Of a stretch of 35,230 nt of DNA, positions 1 through 7,154 are shown piece after piece (within the stretch, counting starts at the first letter, position 1; each line of letters starts with the position of its first letter). The stretch is from assembly GCA_017521195.1 (NCBI GenBank), contig JAFXGP010000093.1, positions 1 to 35,230 on the forward strand. Reading direction: 5' to 3'. This DNA is from Lachnospiraceae bacterium (GTDB lineage: Bacteria > Bacillota > Clostridia > Lachnospirales > Lachnospiraceae). The notes beneath the pieces were generated by a model. The model ran no database searches. It saw nothing but the letters and a program-made list of their open reading frames with translations, and was not told where the DNA came from. The position numbers and the translations under genes are program-made.

Positions 1-51
1 AGCAGAGGACTGAAAATCCTCGTGTCGCTGGTTCGATTCCGGCTCTGGGCA
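1..51 (+). tRNA. tRNA-Phe (GAA), 3' part only
   Basis: The window opens inside this tRNA. The anticodon stem GAGGA/UCCUC encloses a CUGAAAA loop with anticodon GAA. The T arm GCUGG-UUCGAUU-CCGGC follows, then the acceptor strand UCUGGGC with discriminator A at 51. The 5' acceptor strand and D arm lie outside the window. No CCA is encoded, so the CCA-adding enzyme found later in this window would be needed to mature it. Confidence 0.93.
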
Positions 52-66
52 TCTTTAATTTAATAA

Positions 67-139
67 GGGCGTGTAGCTCAGTCGGTAGAGCACTTGACTT
101 TTAATCAAGTTGTCCGGGGTTCGAATCCCCGCACGCTCA
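67..139 (+). tRNA. tRNA-Lys (UUU)
   Basis: Complete 73-nt cloverleaf. The acceptor GGGCGUG (67-73) pairs with CACGCUC (132-138). The D arm is UAGCUCAGUCGGUAGAGC. The anticodon stem CUUGA/UCAAG holds loop CUUUUAA with anticodon UUU, and the T arm is CCGGGGUUCGAAUCCCCG-like. Discriminator A is at 139 and CCA is not encoded. It lies 15 nt after tRNA-Phe, so the two are probably one transcript. Confidence 0.97.
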
Positions 140-153
140 TTATTTTAAAGAAT

Positions 154-188
154 GGAAGTACTGAAAAATCAGCACTTCCGATTTTTTT
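154..188 (+). terminator. Intrinsic terminator of the tRNA operon
   Basis: GGAAGU-A-CUGA (154-164) pairs with UCAG-C-ACUUCC (169-179) across a short A-rich loop, followed by seven T residues. It sits directly after tRNA-Lys. Confidence 0.9.
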
Positions 189-222
189 GTTTTGAATGAC
201 CATTGATTAACTATAAATATTT

Positions 223-251
223 TTGATACAAGTATTGGATTATGTTATACT
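223..251 (+). promoter_or_regulatory. Sigma-A-type promoter for the DUF3842 gene
   Basis: The -35 is TTGATA (223-228) and the -10 is TATACT (246-251), with exact 17-bp spacing. The start codon is 30 bp downstream, with a GAGGAGAG ribosome binding site between. Confidence 0.7.
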
Positions 252-280
252 GTTAAAAATGTATAATTGAGGAGAGTATT

Positions 281-688
281 ATGAATGTATTAGTAGTTGA
301 TGGTCAGGGTGGACAATTAGGTGGACAACTTATTAAATTGTTAAAAGATAATTTTGAAGATATAAAGATTATTGCTGTTGGAACGAATGCAATGGCAACA
401 TCAACTATGTTAAAAGCAGGTGCTAACCAAGCTGCCACTGGTGAAAATCCGTTGATAGTAGCTTGTAGAAAAGCAGATATTATTATTGGACCTATTGGTA
501 TTGTTATTGCAGATTCCTTATGGGGAGAAATTACACCTCAAATGGCAATTGCAGTAGGACAGGCAGAGGCTGTACGAATTTTATTACCAATAAATAAATG
601 CGATAATATAGTGGCAGGTATTTCTGACTTATCAACGACAACAATATTAAACGATGTAATAGAAAAAATGAAGAGTATTATAAAATAG
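281..688 (+). CDS. DUF3842 family protein
   Basis: 135-residue soluble protein with a glycine-rich N-terminus (VVDGQGGQLGGQL, residues 5-17). It resembles the small DUF3842 family of Clostridia, whose function I do not know. The N-terminus looks like the first beta-alpha unit of a nucleotide-binding fold, and a second glycine-containing hydrophobic stretch (ADIIIGPIGIVIAD) lies mid-protein. The ATG follows GAGGAGAG at good spacing and a clear promoter. An ECF S component follows on the same strand, separated by a terminator-like hairpin, so a link to uptake or use of the same small molecule is possible but only inferred. Confidence 0.75.
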   Translation: MNVLVVDGQGGQLGGQLIKLLKDNFEDIKIIAVGTNAMATSTMLKAGANQAATGENPLIVACRKADIIIGPIGIVIADSLWGEITPQMAIAVGQAEAVRILLPINKCDNIVAGISDLSTTTILNDVIEKMKSIIK

Positions 689-804
689 AACTTGTCATTT
701 AATCTAAAGATATGTATAATAATTAAGCTGTACAGAAGTGCAATGTAATAGACAGAAGTCTTTGTATTTAAAATATTATAATTTGAAATCAAGAACAATA
801 CCAG

Positions 805-849
805 AAGGTGTTACTTTGCCTCAGAAGAGGGGAGAGTGCACCTTTTTTT
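805..849 (+). promoter_or_regulatory. Terminator-like hairpin in the leader of the ECF S-component gene
   Basis: AAGGUG (805-810) pairs with CACCUU (839-844). Inside, CCUC pairs with GAGG across an AGAA loop, and seven T residues follow (843-849). It ends 6 nt before the AGGAGG ribosome binding site of the next gene. It could end the DUF3842 transcript or act as an attenuator for the transporter. I do not recognise a known riboswitch in the roughly 110 nt before it. Confidence 0.65.
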
Positions 850-870
850 GTTGTAGGAGGAATTTTTAAA

Positions 871-1386
871 ATGGAAAAAAATAAAATTAAAAATCTTACT
901 TTATCTGCTATGTTTTTAGCATTAGCATTTGTACTGCCATTTTTAACAGGACAAATTCAGCAAATTGGTTCTATGTTGTGTCCAATGCATATTCCGGTAT
1001 TATTGTGTGGATTCTTTTGTGGAGCACCATGGGGGATTGGTGTTGGAATTATAGCACCATTATTACGTTCAATTACTTTGGGGATGCCGCTTATGTTTCC
1101 TGCAGCTTTTTGTATGGCTTTTGAGTTAGGTACATATGGATTTATAGCAGGATTATTGTATAATAAGTTACCAAAGAGAAAAATTTATGTATATATATCT
1201 TTAATTAATGCAATGATAATTGGGCGTTTGGTGTGGGGACTTGTAATGTTTGGTTGTATGGGATTTGATACTTCCAAATTTGGTTTAAGTGCATTTTTAG
1301 CAGGTGCAGTATTGAATGCGGTACCGGGAATTATTATACAGATTATTTTAGTTCCAATAGTAGTAATTGCATTAGAAAAAATATAA
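871..1386 (+). CDS. ECF transporter S component (substrate unknown)
   Basis: 171-residue, very hydrophobic protein with about six membrane segments. It has the layout of energy-coupling-factor substrate-binding subunits: a short basic N-terminus (MEKNKIKNLTL), then stacked helices rich in Gly, Pro and Met. It would capture a vitamin or similar nutrient and couple to a shared T component and ATPases, which are not encoded here. I start it at the ATG at 871 because AGGAGG lies 10 bp upstream; an in-frame start at 808 would fall inside the leader hairpin. The substrate cannot be read from the sequence. The neighbouring DUF3842 gene and the leader hairpin are the only clues. Confidence 0.8.
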   Translation: MEKNKIKNLTLSAMFLALAFVLPFLTGQIQQIGSMLCPMHIPVLLCGFFCGAPWGIGVGIIAPLLRSITLGMPLMFPAAFCMAFELGTYGFIAGLLYNKLPKRKIYVYISLINAMIIGRLVWGLVMFGCMGFDTSKFGLSAFLAGAVLNAVPGIIIQIILVPIVVIALEKI

Positions 1387-1489
1387 TTTACGATATATAA
1401 AAGAAAATTTATATGGTACAATGAAATACGTAATTTCTAAGGGACGTATTATGAAAAAGCAAAACGATTGAACGAATAGGAATGATAGA

Positions 1490-2365
1490 ATGGAATTAAT
1501 TCAAGTTGGTGAAAAAACTTATTATATAAAAAATCCTACAAATATCGGTGTTTATAAAATAAACGAAAAAGATGTATTTTTGATCGATTCAGGAAATGAT
1601 AAAGATACAGGAAAGAAAATTTTAAAGATAATAGATGCTCAAGGATGGAATATGAAAGGGATTATTTCGACACATTCTAACGCAGATCATATAGGTGGGA
1701 ATAAACTTATCCAGGATAGAACCGGCTGTCCTGTATATGCATATGGTATGGAGAAGTGTTTTATAGAATATCCTATTATGGAACCGTCATTTTTGTTTGC
1801 GGGATTACCTGTAAAAGATCTGAAGAATAAATTCTTATTGGCAAAAGAGTCAGTTGTTACTGATATTAATAATAATTTGCCGGAAGGACTTGAATATTTT
1901 TCTTTAAAAGGTCATTTCTTTGATATGATTGGTATTAAGACAGATGATGATGTTTATTTTCTGGCAGATTCTTTAGTAAGCGAAGAAACGATTAAGAAAT
2001 ATCATTTATTTTTCCTTTATGACGTTAGAGAATATCTTAATACTTTAGATTATCTTTCTACTTTAACCGGGAAATTATATATTGCTTCCCACTGTGAAGC
2101 TACAGATAATATTTTGCCGATTATCAATGCAAACAGAGATAAGATAAATGAAATTTGTAACACTATATGTTCTTTCTGTGAAGAAGAAATTATTTTTGAA
2201 GAACTTCTGCAGAAAGTTTTTGATACATATGGACTAACAATGAATGCAAATCAGTATGTATTGATAGGTAGTACAATCAAGTCTTATTTATCTTATTTGC
2301 ATGATGAAGGAAAGTTAGTTTTTGAATTTAAGAATAATAAAATGATATGGAAAAGTACATTGTAA
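1490..2365 (+). CDS. MBL-fold metallo-hydrolase
   Basis: 291 residues with a metallo-beta-lactamase fold. An N-terminal strand pair (GVYKINEKDVFLIDSG) leads to the metal motif THSNADHIGG (residues 61-70). The canonical motif is HxHxDH; here the second His is Asn64, leaving H62, D66 and H67. A later Gly-His (KGHFFD) and an Asp in a hydrophobic strand (FLADS) fit the remaining metal ligands. Family members hydrolyse thioesters, lactones or phosphodiesters, so no substrate is assigned. The region after residue about 220 looks like an extra helical C-terminal domain. The start has only a weak AGGA ribosome binding site. No promoter is obvious. Confidence 0.8.
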   Translation: MELIQVGEKTYYIKNPTNIGVYKINEKDVFLIDSGNDKDTGKKILKIIDAQGWNMKGIISTHSNADHIGGNKLIQDRTGCPVYAYGMEKCFIEYPIMEPSFLFAGLPVKDLKNKFLLAKESVVTDINNNLPEGLEYFSLKGHFFDMIGIKTDDDVYFLADSLVSEETIKKYHLFFLYDVREYLNTLDYLSTLTGKLYIASHCEATDNILPIINANRDKINEICNTICSFCEEEIIFEELLQKVFDTYGLTMNANQYVLIGSTIKSYLSYLHDEGKLVFEFKNNKMIWKSTL

Positions 2366-2503
2366 AATATATATAATATTTTTTATGTAATAAAGTTATA
2401 TATAATAAGTAAAATTATCATATAAAAAGACTGAATATTCAGAAAATAATGATATTAAATTCAGAAACTATAAAAATAAATATAAAGTATTTTGAAAAAT
2501 ATA

Positions 2504-2720
2504 TTGACAAACCTTTCGATGTAAGATATTATAATATTAACAAAAGAAAAGAAGAGAAAACTTCTAAAAACAGGAGGAAGGTCCAATGAAATAAGAAATT
2601 ATAATTGGACGATTTAATAGAAAGAGAGGTTATATAGTGAAACTTCAGGAAATTCATTAAAAGAGCTATTTGATTTGTAAAGAAAGATCAAATAGCTCTT
2701 AAAAATTTGTGTTTTTTTTT
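2504..2720 (+). ncRNA. Orphan transcription unit: promoter, three hairpins, no sizeable ORF
   Basis: A consensus promoter (TTGACA 2504-2509, 17-bp spacer, TATTAT 2527-2532) would start RNA near 2539. Three hairpins follow. The first is AGAAG/CUUCU (2550-2565). The second is GUCCAAU/AUUGGAC (2581-2610). The third is a perfect 14-bp stem (2661-2674 with 2687-2700) followed, after 11 nt, by nine or more T residues (2712-2720). An excellent GGAGG (2573-2577) precedes ATG-AAA-TAA, whose ATG overlaps the 3' end of the second stem's first arm. A second mini-ORF, GTG at 2637 to TAA at 2660, encodes MKLQEIH and touches the third hairpin. It may be a small RNA, or a leader that has lost its gene. It lies in the 511-bp stretch between genes at 2366-2876, and I see nothing else in 2366-2503. 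Confidence 0.55.
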
Positions 2721-2741
2721 GCCTATATATGTAAAGCAAAC

Positions 2742-2794
2742 TTGACATACCGAAAAATAAATGATATGCTAAAGATGTAAAGTATATTTTACAT
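2742..2794 (+). promoter_or_regulatory. Promoter and palindromic operator of the XRE regulator
   Basis: TTGACA (2742-2747), 17-bp spacer, TATGCT (2765-2770). Immediately downstream, overlapping the predicted transcription start, is the 20-bp near-perfect palindrome ATGTAAAGTATATTTTACAT (2775-2794, one mismatched pair). Its position fits autorepression by the XRE protein encoded next. Confidence 0.7.
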
Positions 2795-2876
2795 ATCGCA
2801 TAAAATTAATATATATGGGTTTACCGGAAACATATGATGATGAAAATGGAGAATGTATTTAAAAAGGAGGGATACT

Positions 2877-3080
2877 TTGAAAAATAAAATAGAGAACATA
2901 AGAAAAGAGAAAAATATACGACAGGAAGATTTTGCAAAAGCTATGGGCGTATCCAGACAGACAATCAGTTCTTTAGAAAATGGACGATATAATCCATCAA
3001 TTCTTTTGGCGTATAAAATAGCAAAGTATTTTGAGATGACGATTGAAGAGGTATTTCTTTTTGAGGAAGAAGATGTATAA
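2877..3080 (+). CDS. XRE-family helix-turn-helix transcriptional regulator
   Basis: 67-residue protein that is almost wholly a Cro/C1-type HTH: RQEDFAKAMGVSRQTISSLE covers the recognition helices and NPSILLAYKIAKYF the following helix. The C-terminus is a short acidic tail. I choose the TTG at 2877 because AAGGAGG ends 6 nt before it; the in-frame ATG at 2853 has no ribosome binding site and would add eight unlikely residues. It probably represses its own promoter through the palindrome at 2775-2794. Its partner is the small membrane protein encoded 51 bp downstream, a pairing common in Firmicutes. Confidence 0.88.
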   Translation: MKNKIENIRKEKNIRQEDFAKAMGVSRQTISSLENGRYNPSILLAYKIAKYFEMTIEEVFLFEEEDV

Positions 3081-3131
3081 ATAAAAGAGGAAAGCATTAT
3101 ATAGGATTGGAAGAAAAAGGAGAAGACAAGT

Positions 3132-3530
3132 ATGAATAAAAAAAGATTGATTTTAAGTATTGTAGAAATAGTACTAGGAGCAGTATTAATAATAGCTTCT
3201 ATATATGGCTTAGTAGATGAGTTTTGGAGCGGTATGGGAACTACTATTTTAGTAATAGGTATATTAAATTTAATAAGGGTAGTAAAATATAAAACTAATG
3301 ATGAGTATCGTGAGAAATGGGATATTGAAGTTAGTGATGAGAGAAATAGGTATTTAAAGTTAAAATCTTGGGCCTGGGCAGGATATCTGTTTGTTATGAG
3401 TGGAGCTGTAGCGACCATTGGATTTAAACTTGCCGGAAAAGAAGATTTAATGATGATGGCATCATACAGTGTATGCTATATTATGATTCTTTATTGGATT
3501 TCTCACATTTTTTTGAAGAGAAAATATTAA
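3132..3530 (+). CDS. Small membrane protein (DUF2178-like) paired with the XRE regulator
   Basis: 132 residues with four predicted membrane segments in two pairs: about 7-25 and 35-50, then about 80-100 and 110-127. The pairs are joined by a charged loop containing the motif VSDERNRY, which is typical of small proteins encoded beside XRE regulators (DUF2178/DUF3796-like). An AAAAAGGAG ribosome binding site precedes the ATG. Its function is unknown. Co-transcription with the regulator is inferred from spacing. Confidence 0.75.
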   Translation: MNKKRLILSIVEIVLGAVLIIASIYGLVDEFWSGMGTTILVIGILNLIRVVKYKTNDEYREKWDIEVSDERNRYLKLKSWAWAGYLFVMSGAVATIGFKLAGKEDLMMMASYSVCYIMILYWISHIFLKRKY

Positions 3531-3633
3531 TAAATAATGTTAGGGAAAGCAAATAGAGAGGTAATTTTATTGTAAAAATAGGATAATATTTAATTTGAAA
3601 AGCAAAAATATAAAAATAAAAAGGATAAAGGGA

Positions 3634-4191
3634 ATGAGTTTAGTTAAGGATATAGAAAACTATATACCTGTAAATGAACAGGAAGAAAATGATAAAAAAG
3701 TAATGTTGGATTATATGCAGAAAAATATGGATTATCTAACAAGAGAAAATAAGGTGGCTCATTTTACCACATCAATATGGACAGTGAATAAAGAAAGAAC
3801 AAAAACCTTAATGGTTTATCATAATATATATGATTCCTGGTCTTGGATTGGAGGTCATGCAGACGGAGAAGAGGATTTGTCTGCAGTTGCTCTTCGGGAA
3901 TTAAAAGAGGAAACCGGAATAGAAGATGCTGCATTGGTAAGTAAAGATATCTTTAGTTTAGAGATATTAACGGTTGATGGACATATGAAGAAAGGAAAAT
4001 ATATACCAAGTCATCTGCATTTCAATGTAACATATCTTGCAGAAGCGGATGAAGATCAGATATTAGTTGTAAATGAAGATGAGAATAAAGGTGTAAAATG
4101 GTTTATATTTGAAGATGCCTTGAAAGCTTCCAGTGAACCTTGGATGGTAGATAGGGTGTATCGAAAGTTGGTTGAAAAAATGAACAAATAA
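3634..4191 (+). CDS. NUDIX hydrolase
   Basis: 185 residues. A complete Nudix box begins at GHADGE and ends at REL-KEETGI: the spacing G-x5-E-x7-RE-U-x-EE-x-G-U is matched exactly. The family hydrolyses nucleoside diphosphates linked to another group; the substrate here is unknown. I prefer the ATG at 3634, preceded by AAGGA at 3621-3625, because relatives begin close to the MSLVKDIENY sequence. A TTG at 3595 would add 13 basic residues and has a poor ribosome binding site. The gene ends before a bidirectional terminator facing the alcohol dehydrogenase gene. Confidence 0.88.
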   Translation: MSLVKDIENYIPVNEQEENDKKVMLDYMQKNMDYLTRENKVAHFTTSIWTVNKERTKTLMVYHNIYDSWSWIGGHADGEEDLSAVALRELKEETGIEDAALVSKDIFSLEILTVDGHMKKGKYIPSHLHFNVTYLAEADEDQILVVNEDENKGVKWFIFEDALKASSEPWMVDRVYRKLVEKMNK

Positions 4192-4244
4192 AAATTAGAT
4201 GGTAAGATCATAAAAGAAACAGATGTATATTTTGATATTAAAAA

Positions 4245-4275
4245 GGAGTAAATCCAATTGGATTTACTCCCTTAA
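4245..4275. terminator. Bidirectional terminator between convergent genes
   Basis: GGAGTAAATCC (4245-4255), AATT loop, GGATTTACTCC (4260-4270): a perfect 11-bp stem. It has an A-run on the left (T-run for the minus strand) and a T-rich stretch on the right. It serves the Nudix gene (+) and the alcohol dehydrogenase gene (-). Confidence 0.9.
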
Positions 4276-4283
4276 CTTTTATT

Positions 4284-5429
4284 TTACCAAAGATTACGAT
4301 AAATCTGCATAATAGCTTCTTTATCCGGTGTTCTTGGATTAGTTGCTGTACAAGCATCTGCTAAAGCTGCTTCAGCCATTGTTTCAACTTTGCTCATGTA
4401 GTCATTTACAGAGATAGTTCCAATTTCAGAGATTCTTGCAGGAATCTTCATATCCTGATTCATGAACTGAATCCACTGGATTAAGGAACGAACACTCATA
4501 ACTTTGTTGTAACTACTTAAGCCAAGTACATGAGCGATAGTAGAATATCTCTTAACAGATGGATGATATTCAGACTGGCTTCTGCTGTCTTTATGTATAT
4601 CTGCGTTGTATTCAATAATATGTGGTAATAACATCGCATTAGCACGTCCATGTGGAATATGGAAGTTTGCACCCAACTGATGAGCCATACCATGAGTAAG
4701 ACCTAAGGAAGCTGAGTTGAAAGCAAGTCCTGCTAAACAGGAAGCTACATGCATTTTCTGTCTTGCATGAGTATCATTACCATTTAAGAAAGCTCTAAGT
4801 AAGAATACACCAACAATTTCAATAGATTTTTCAGCTAAAGCTGTTGAGAATTCGTTGTGGTTAGTACTTACATAAGCTTCGATAGCATGTGTTAATACGT
4901 CCATACCGGTATCAGCTGTGATTGCCGGAGGTACACTCTTAACAAGTTCTGCATCTAATATAGCTTCTTCCGCTGTTAAGGAAGGAGATACCAATGGATG
5001 TTTAATTTTTGCTACAGGGTCGTTAACTACTGCAAATGAAGTAACTTCTGAACCGGTTCCGCTGGTTGTAGGAATAGCAACCATAGCTACGTCTGCATAA
5101 TGATTGATGCCTAAAGCAAATTCACGGATAGATTTAGAAGAGTCGATAGCAGAACCGCCACCTACTGCTACAATAGCATCAGGCATATATTCCAGCATTT
5201 TCTTTACACCGATAATGATTTTATCGATTGGAGCATCCGGAACTACATCATGGAAAACTTCATAAGCTTTGCCGGATCTTTCTAAAGGCTCTGTAATTAA
5301 TTTAATCATAGGTCCCTTTGCAATGAAAGGGTCGGTAATAACTAATACACGTTTGTATGGCATCTGTGCCAGGCGTTCAAGAGCATTATCGCCAAAATGG
5401 ATCTTTGTTTTAATCTCAAATGATTTCAT
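4284..5429 (-). CDS. Iron-containing alcohol dehydrogenase (PduQ-like)
   Basis: 381 residues, the full length for class III alcohol dehydrogenases. The nucleotide-binding motif GGGSAIDSSK is at about 90-99, followed by PTTSGTGSEVT (120-130). The iron ligands are visible as D177 and H181 (TGMDVLTHAIEAY), H246 (LTHGMAHQ) and H260 (HIPHGRANA). It should interconvert aldehydes and alcohols with NAD(P)H in the cytoplasm. The closest named type appears to be 1-propanol dehydrogenase PduQ, but no microcompartment genes are nearby. AAGGGG precedes the ATG. A weak minus-strand promoter (TTCAAC at 5554-5549, 17 bp, TATAAG at 5531-5526) lies upstream, together with three copies of AAGGGGAA. Confidence 0.93.
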   Translation of the reverse strand: MKSFEIKTKIHFGDNALERLAQMPYKRVLVITDPFIAKGPMIKLITEPLERSGKAYEVFHDVVPDAPIDKIIIGVKKMLEYMPDAIVAVGGGSAIDSSKSIREFALGINHYADVAMVAIPTTSGTGSEVTSFAVVNDPVAKIKHPLVSPSLTAEEAILDAELVKSVPPAITADTGMDVLTHAIEAYVSTNHNEFSTALAEKSIEIVGVFLLRAFLNGNDTHARQKMHVASCLAGLAFNSASLGLTHGMAHQLGANFHIPHGRANAMLLPHIIEYNADIHKDSRSQSEYHPSVKRYSTIAHVLGLSSYNKVMSVRSLIQWIQFMNQDMKIPARISEIGTISVNDYMSKVETMAEAALADACTATNPRTPDKEAIMQIYRNLW

Positions 5430-5434
5430 GCTAA

Positions 5435-5499
5435 TTCCCCTTTTTTCTGTGCGAAAATATACGCAACATTCCCCTTATTTTGTATTTGTGTTTCCCCTT
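5435..5499 (-). repeat. Three AAGGGGAA octamers upstream of the alcohol dehydrogenase gene
   Basis: On the plus strand, TTCCCCTT occurs at 5435-5442, 5469-5476 and 5492-5499. The copy nearest the start codon is the ribosome binding site. The other two lie in the expected 5' leader and could bind a regulator or act as decoy ribosome sites. No known operator is recognised. Confidence 0.45.
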
Positions 5500-5655
5500 A
5501 TGATGTTTCTATAAAGACAGTTACACTTATACTTATTGTACAGAAAAAGTTGAAAGAAGTCTAGAGGATTTATGTGTGAAATAAGAGAAATTTATCAAAA
5601 TTTTTGTATATTTTTCGAATATTTATTTTTGAGAATAAAAGTGTTTTATAATATA

Positions 5656-5829
5656 TTACATCTGATGTCTTACAACTTCATATTCATCATTATTTCTGTA
5701 GTAAGGACAACTTTTCCATGAGTCTGTAAGAAACTTATACATTTCATCCTCATCTAAATCCATTTCACAGGTATAACATTCATAATCGTCATCATATTCA
5801 TAATATAAACAGGTATCGCAAGTACTCAT
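5656..5829 (-). CDS. Small acidic Cys-rich protein (DUF6472-like)
   Basis: 57 residues, starting MSTCDTCLYYEYDDDYECYT. Five cysteines are arranged as C4-x2-C7, C18-x2-C21 and a single C41 (KSCPYY), and 16 residues are Asp or Glu. Two CxxC pairs 10 residues apart suggest a small zinc ribbon or another metal site. I recognise it as resembling the short DUF6472 proteins of Lachnospiraceae; no function is known to me. The ATG is at 5829 with a weak GAAAG ribosome binding site. It begins 32 bp after the Mur-type ligase gene on the same strand, so it is probably the last gene of that operon. No clear terminator follows; 5443-5655 is AT-rich and otherwise empty apart from the alcohol dehydrogenase leader. 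Confidence 0.72.
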   Translation of the reverse strand: MSTCDTCLYYEYDDDYECYTCEMDLDEDEMYKFLTDSWKSCPYYRNNDEYEVVRHQM

Positions 5830-5861
5830 ATGTTTTTCTACTTTCTATATCGTTAAAAGAT

Positions 5862-7154
5862 TTAAGCATATAATTTTTTCACTTCTGCAATTACTGAAGT
5901 GGTTCCAAGTATTACTATAGGATCATTCTTTTCTTTTGCAAGACATAAAGCTTCCGGAACAGATTCTGTCCAAAAAGTTTTAAGCCCCATTTTTTGCAAT
6001 TCATATTGCTGGTTTTGAGTAAAAATATAGTGAGGATTTTGGGATTTGGTTAAAATAATGGAAGAGGATTTTTTTTCCATTGCTTTTACTACACCCTGAT
6101 AATCCTTATCATCGGGAATTCCTACAATTATGGTAGCAAAATCTAAATTTAAATAATCCAAAACTTTAATTACATTATCACAAGCTGCGGAATTAATGCA
6201 GGCATCTAATAAGGTAAAAGGTTCATTACTGATTACTTCCATTCTGCCCGGCCAGTTAATTTTAGATAGATTATTTTTTATTCTATTTAAATCAAGATTG
6301 TTTAAAATATCTCTACATAAAGCAAAAGCCAAGGCACAATTTTTTGCCTGATGCTCTCCTAAAAGAGGAATTAAAATATTCGGATAAACTTGTCCTTCAA
6401 TGATGATATCAAACAACATTCCTTCGTTGGTATATTGAATATTGTCTGCATAAAAATCTGTTCCGTATATTTTTAGAGGAACATTTAAATGATTTGCACG
6501 GTTTTGAATAATTTCCAAAACTTTAGGAGTTTGCTCAGCTACATAAACACATCTTTGCTCTCCGGTGATAACATGGGATTTATCTTCCACAATTTCTTCT
6601 AAGGTTTCTCCCAGTTCTCTGGTGTGTTCCAAAAAGATACTGTTAATGACAGCATAATCGTGTTTGATATTATTAATATCATCAAATTTTGCACCTTTAC
6701 CACATTCAAAAATATTAAACCCGGTATTACAGGATTCAAAATAATTAAGTGCCAGATAAGCCTGAATTCCCATAGGACTGATACAGACATTTTTCGGAAT
6801 GGAAGAATCCAGAGTATCTATTTCATCTTGAATCAAAGATATGTTTTTTATGAAGTCTTCGTCAGATATTTTTACACTATTTACCTGAAATCTTTCGCAG
6901 AAATCCACAATATGGGGACTGGTCATAAGTCCTACTGTGTATTCTGATTGTAAAATTTGAGAAATCATGTTGGCTACGGAACCTTTACCTTTACTGCCGG
7001 TTATTACAGTGCAGGGAGTTTTAGACTTCTCATAAAGCAAATCAAAGGTAAGGTCGTTTCTTCTTTTTTCAGAATCCTTGGTATGATAACTCTGATATTT
7101 ACTTGCTTTTAAGTATGATTTATATACAAAATCTTCCGCTTGCTGTTTGGTCAT
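5862..7154 (-). CDS. FolC/Mur-type ATP-dependent amide ligase
   Basis: 430 residues with the folylpolyglutamate synthase layout: P-loop TGSKGKGS (52-59), TSPHI (79-83), ECGKGAKFDD (150-159), LEHTRELGETL (175-185) with a candidate carbamoylated Lys192, GEHQAKNCA (266-274), and WPGRME (301-306). Such enzymes join an amino acid to a carboxylate through an acyl phosphate. It differs from true FolC: the usual TGTNGKGS reads TGSKGKGS, and the DGAHN motif is replaced by DACINS (317-322), losing the His. The ATG overlaps the stop codon of the ATP-grasp gene (ATGA, 7154-7151), and AAGGA lies 6 nt upstream, implying translational coupling. It could be a diverged FolC. The ligase partner makes a peptide or polyamide role more attractive. 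Confidence 0.82.
   Translation of the reverse strand: MTKQQAEDFVYKSYLKASKYQSYHTKDSEKRRNDLTFDLLYEKSKTPCTVITGSKGKGSVANMISQILQSEYTVGLMTSPHIVDFCERFQVNSVKISDEDFIKNISLIQDEIDTLDSSIPKNVCISPMGIQAYLALNYFESCNTGFNIFECGKGAKFDDINNIKHDYAVINSIFLEHTRELGETLEEIVEDKSHVITGEQRCVYVAEQTPKVLEIIQNRANHLNVPLKIYGTDFYADNIQYTNEGMLFDIIIEGQVYPNILIPLLGEHQAKNCALAFALCRDILNNLDLNRIKNNLSKINWPGRMEVISNEPFTLLDACINSAACDNVIKVLDYLNLDFATIIVGIPDDKDYQGVVKAMEKKSSSIILTKSQNPHYIFTQNQQYELQKMGLKTFWTESVPEALCLAKEKNDPIVILGTTSVIAEVKKLYA

Noticed and set aside
2789-3418. 209-codon open frame on the minus strand
   Set aside because: It lies opposite the XRE and membrane-protein genes, which have clear motifs and ribosome sites. Its product is a low-complexity Ser/Phe-rich sequence with no recognisable domain.
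4284-5429. Propanediol microcompartment locus around the PduQ-like gene
   Set aside because: No shell protein, aldehyde dehydrogenase or diol dehydratase gene is present within the window.
5862-7154. Calling the Mur-type ligase a plain folC
   Set aside because: The fold fits, but the P-loop and the DGAHN motif differ, and the partner ATP-grasp gene overlaps it. Without knowing whether another folC exists, I keep the wider family name.
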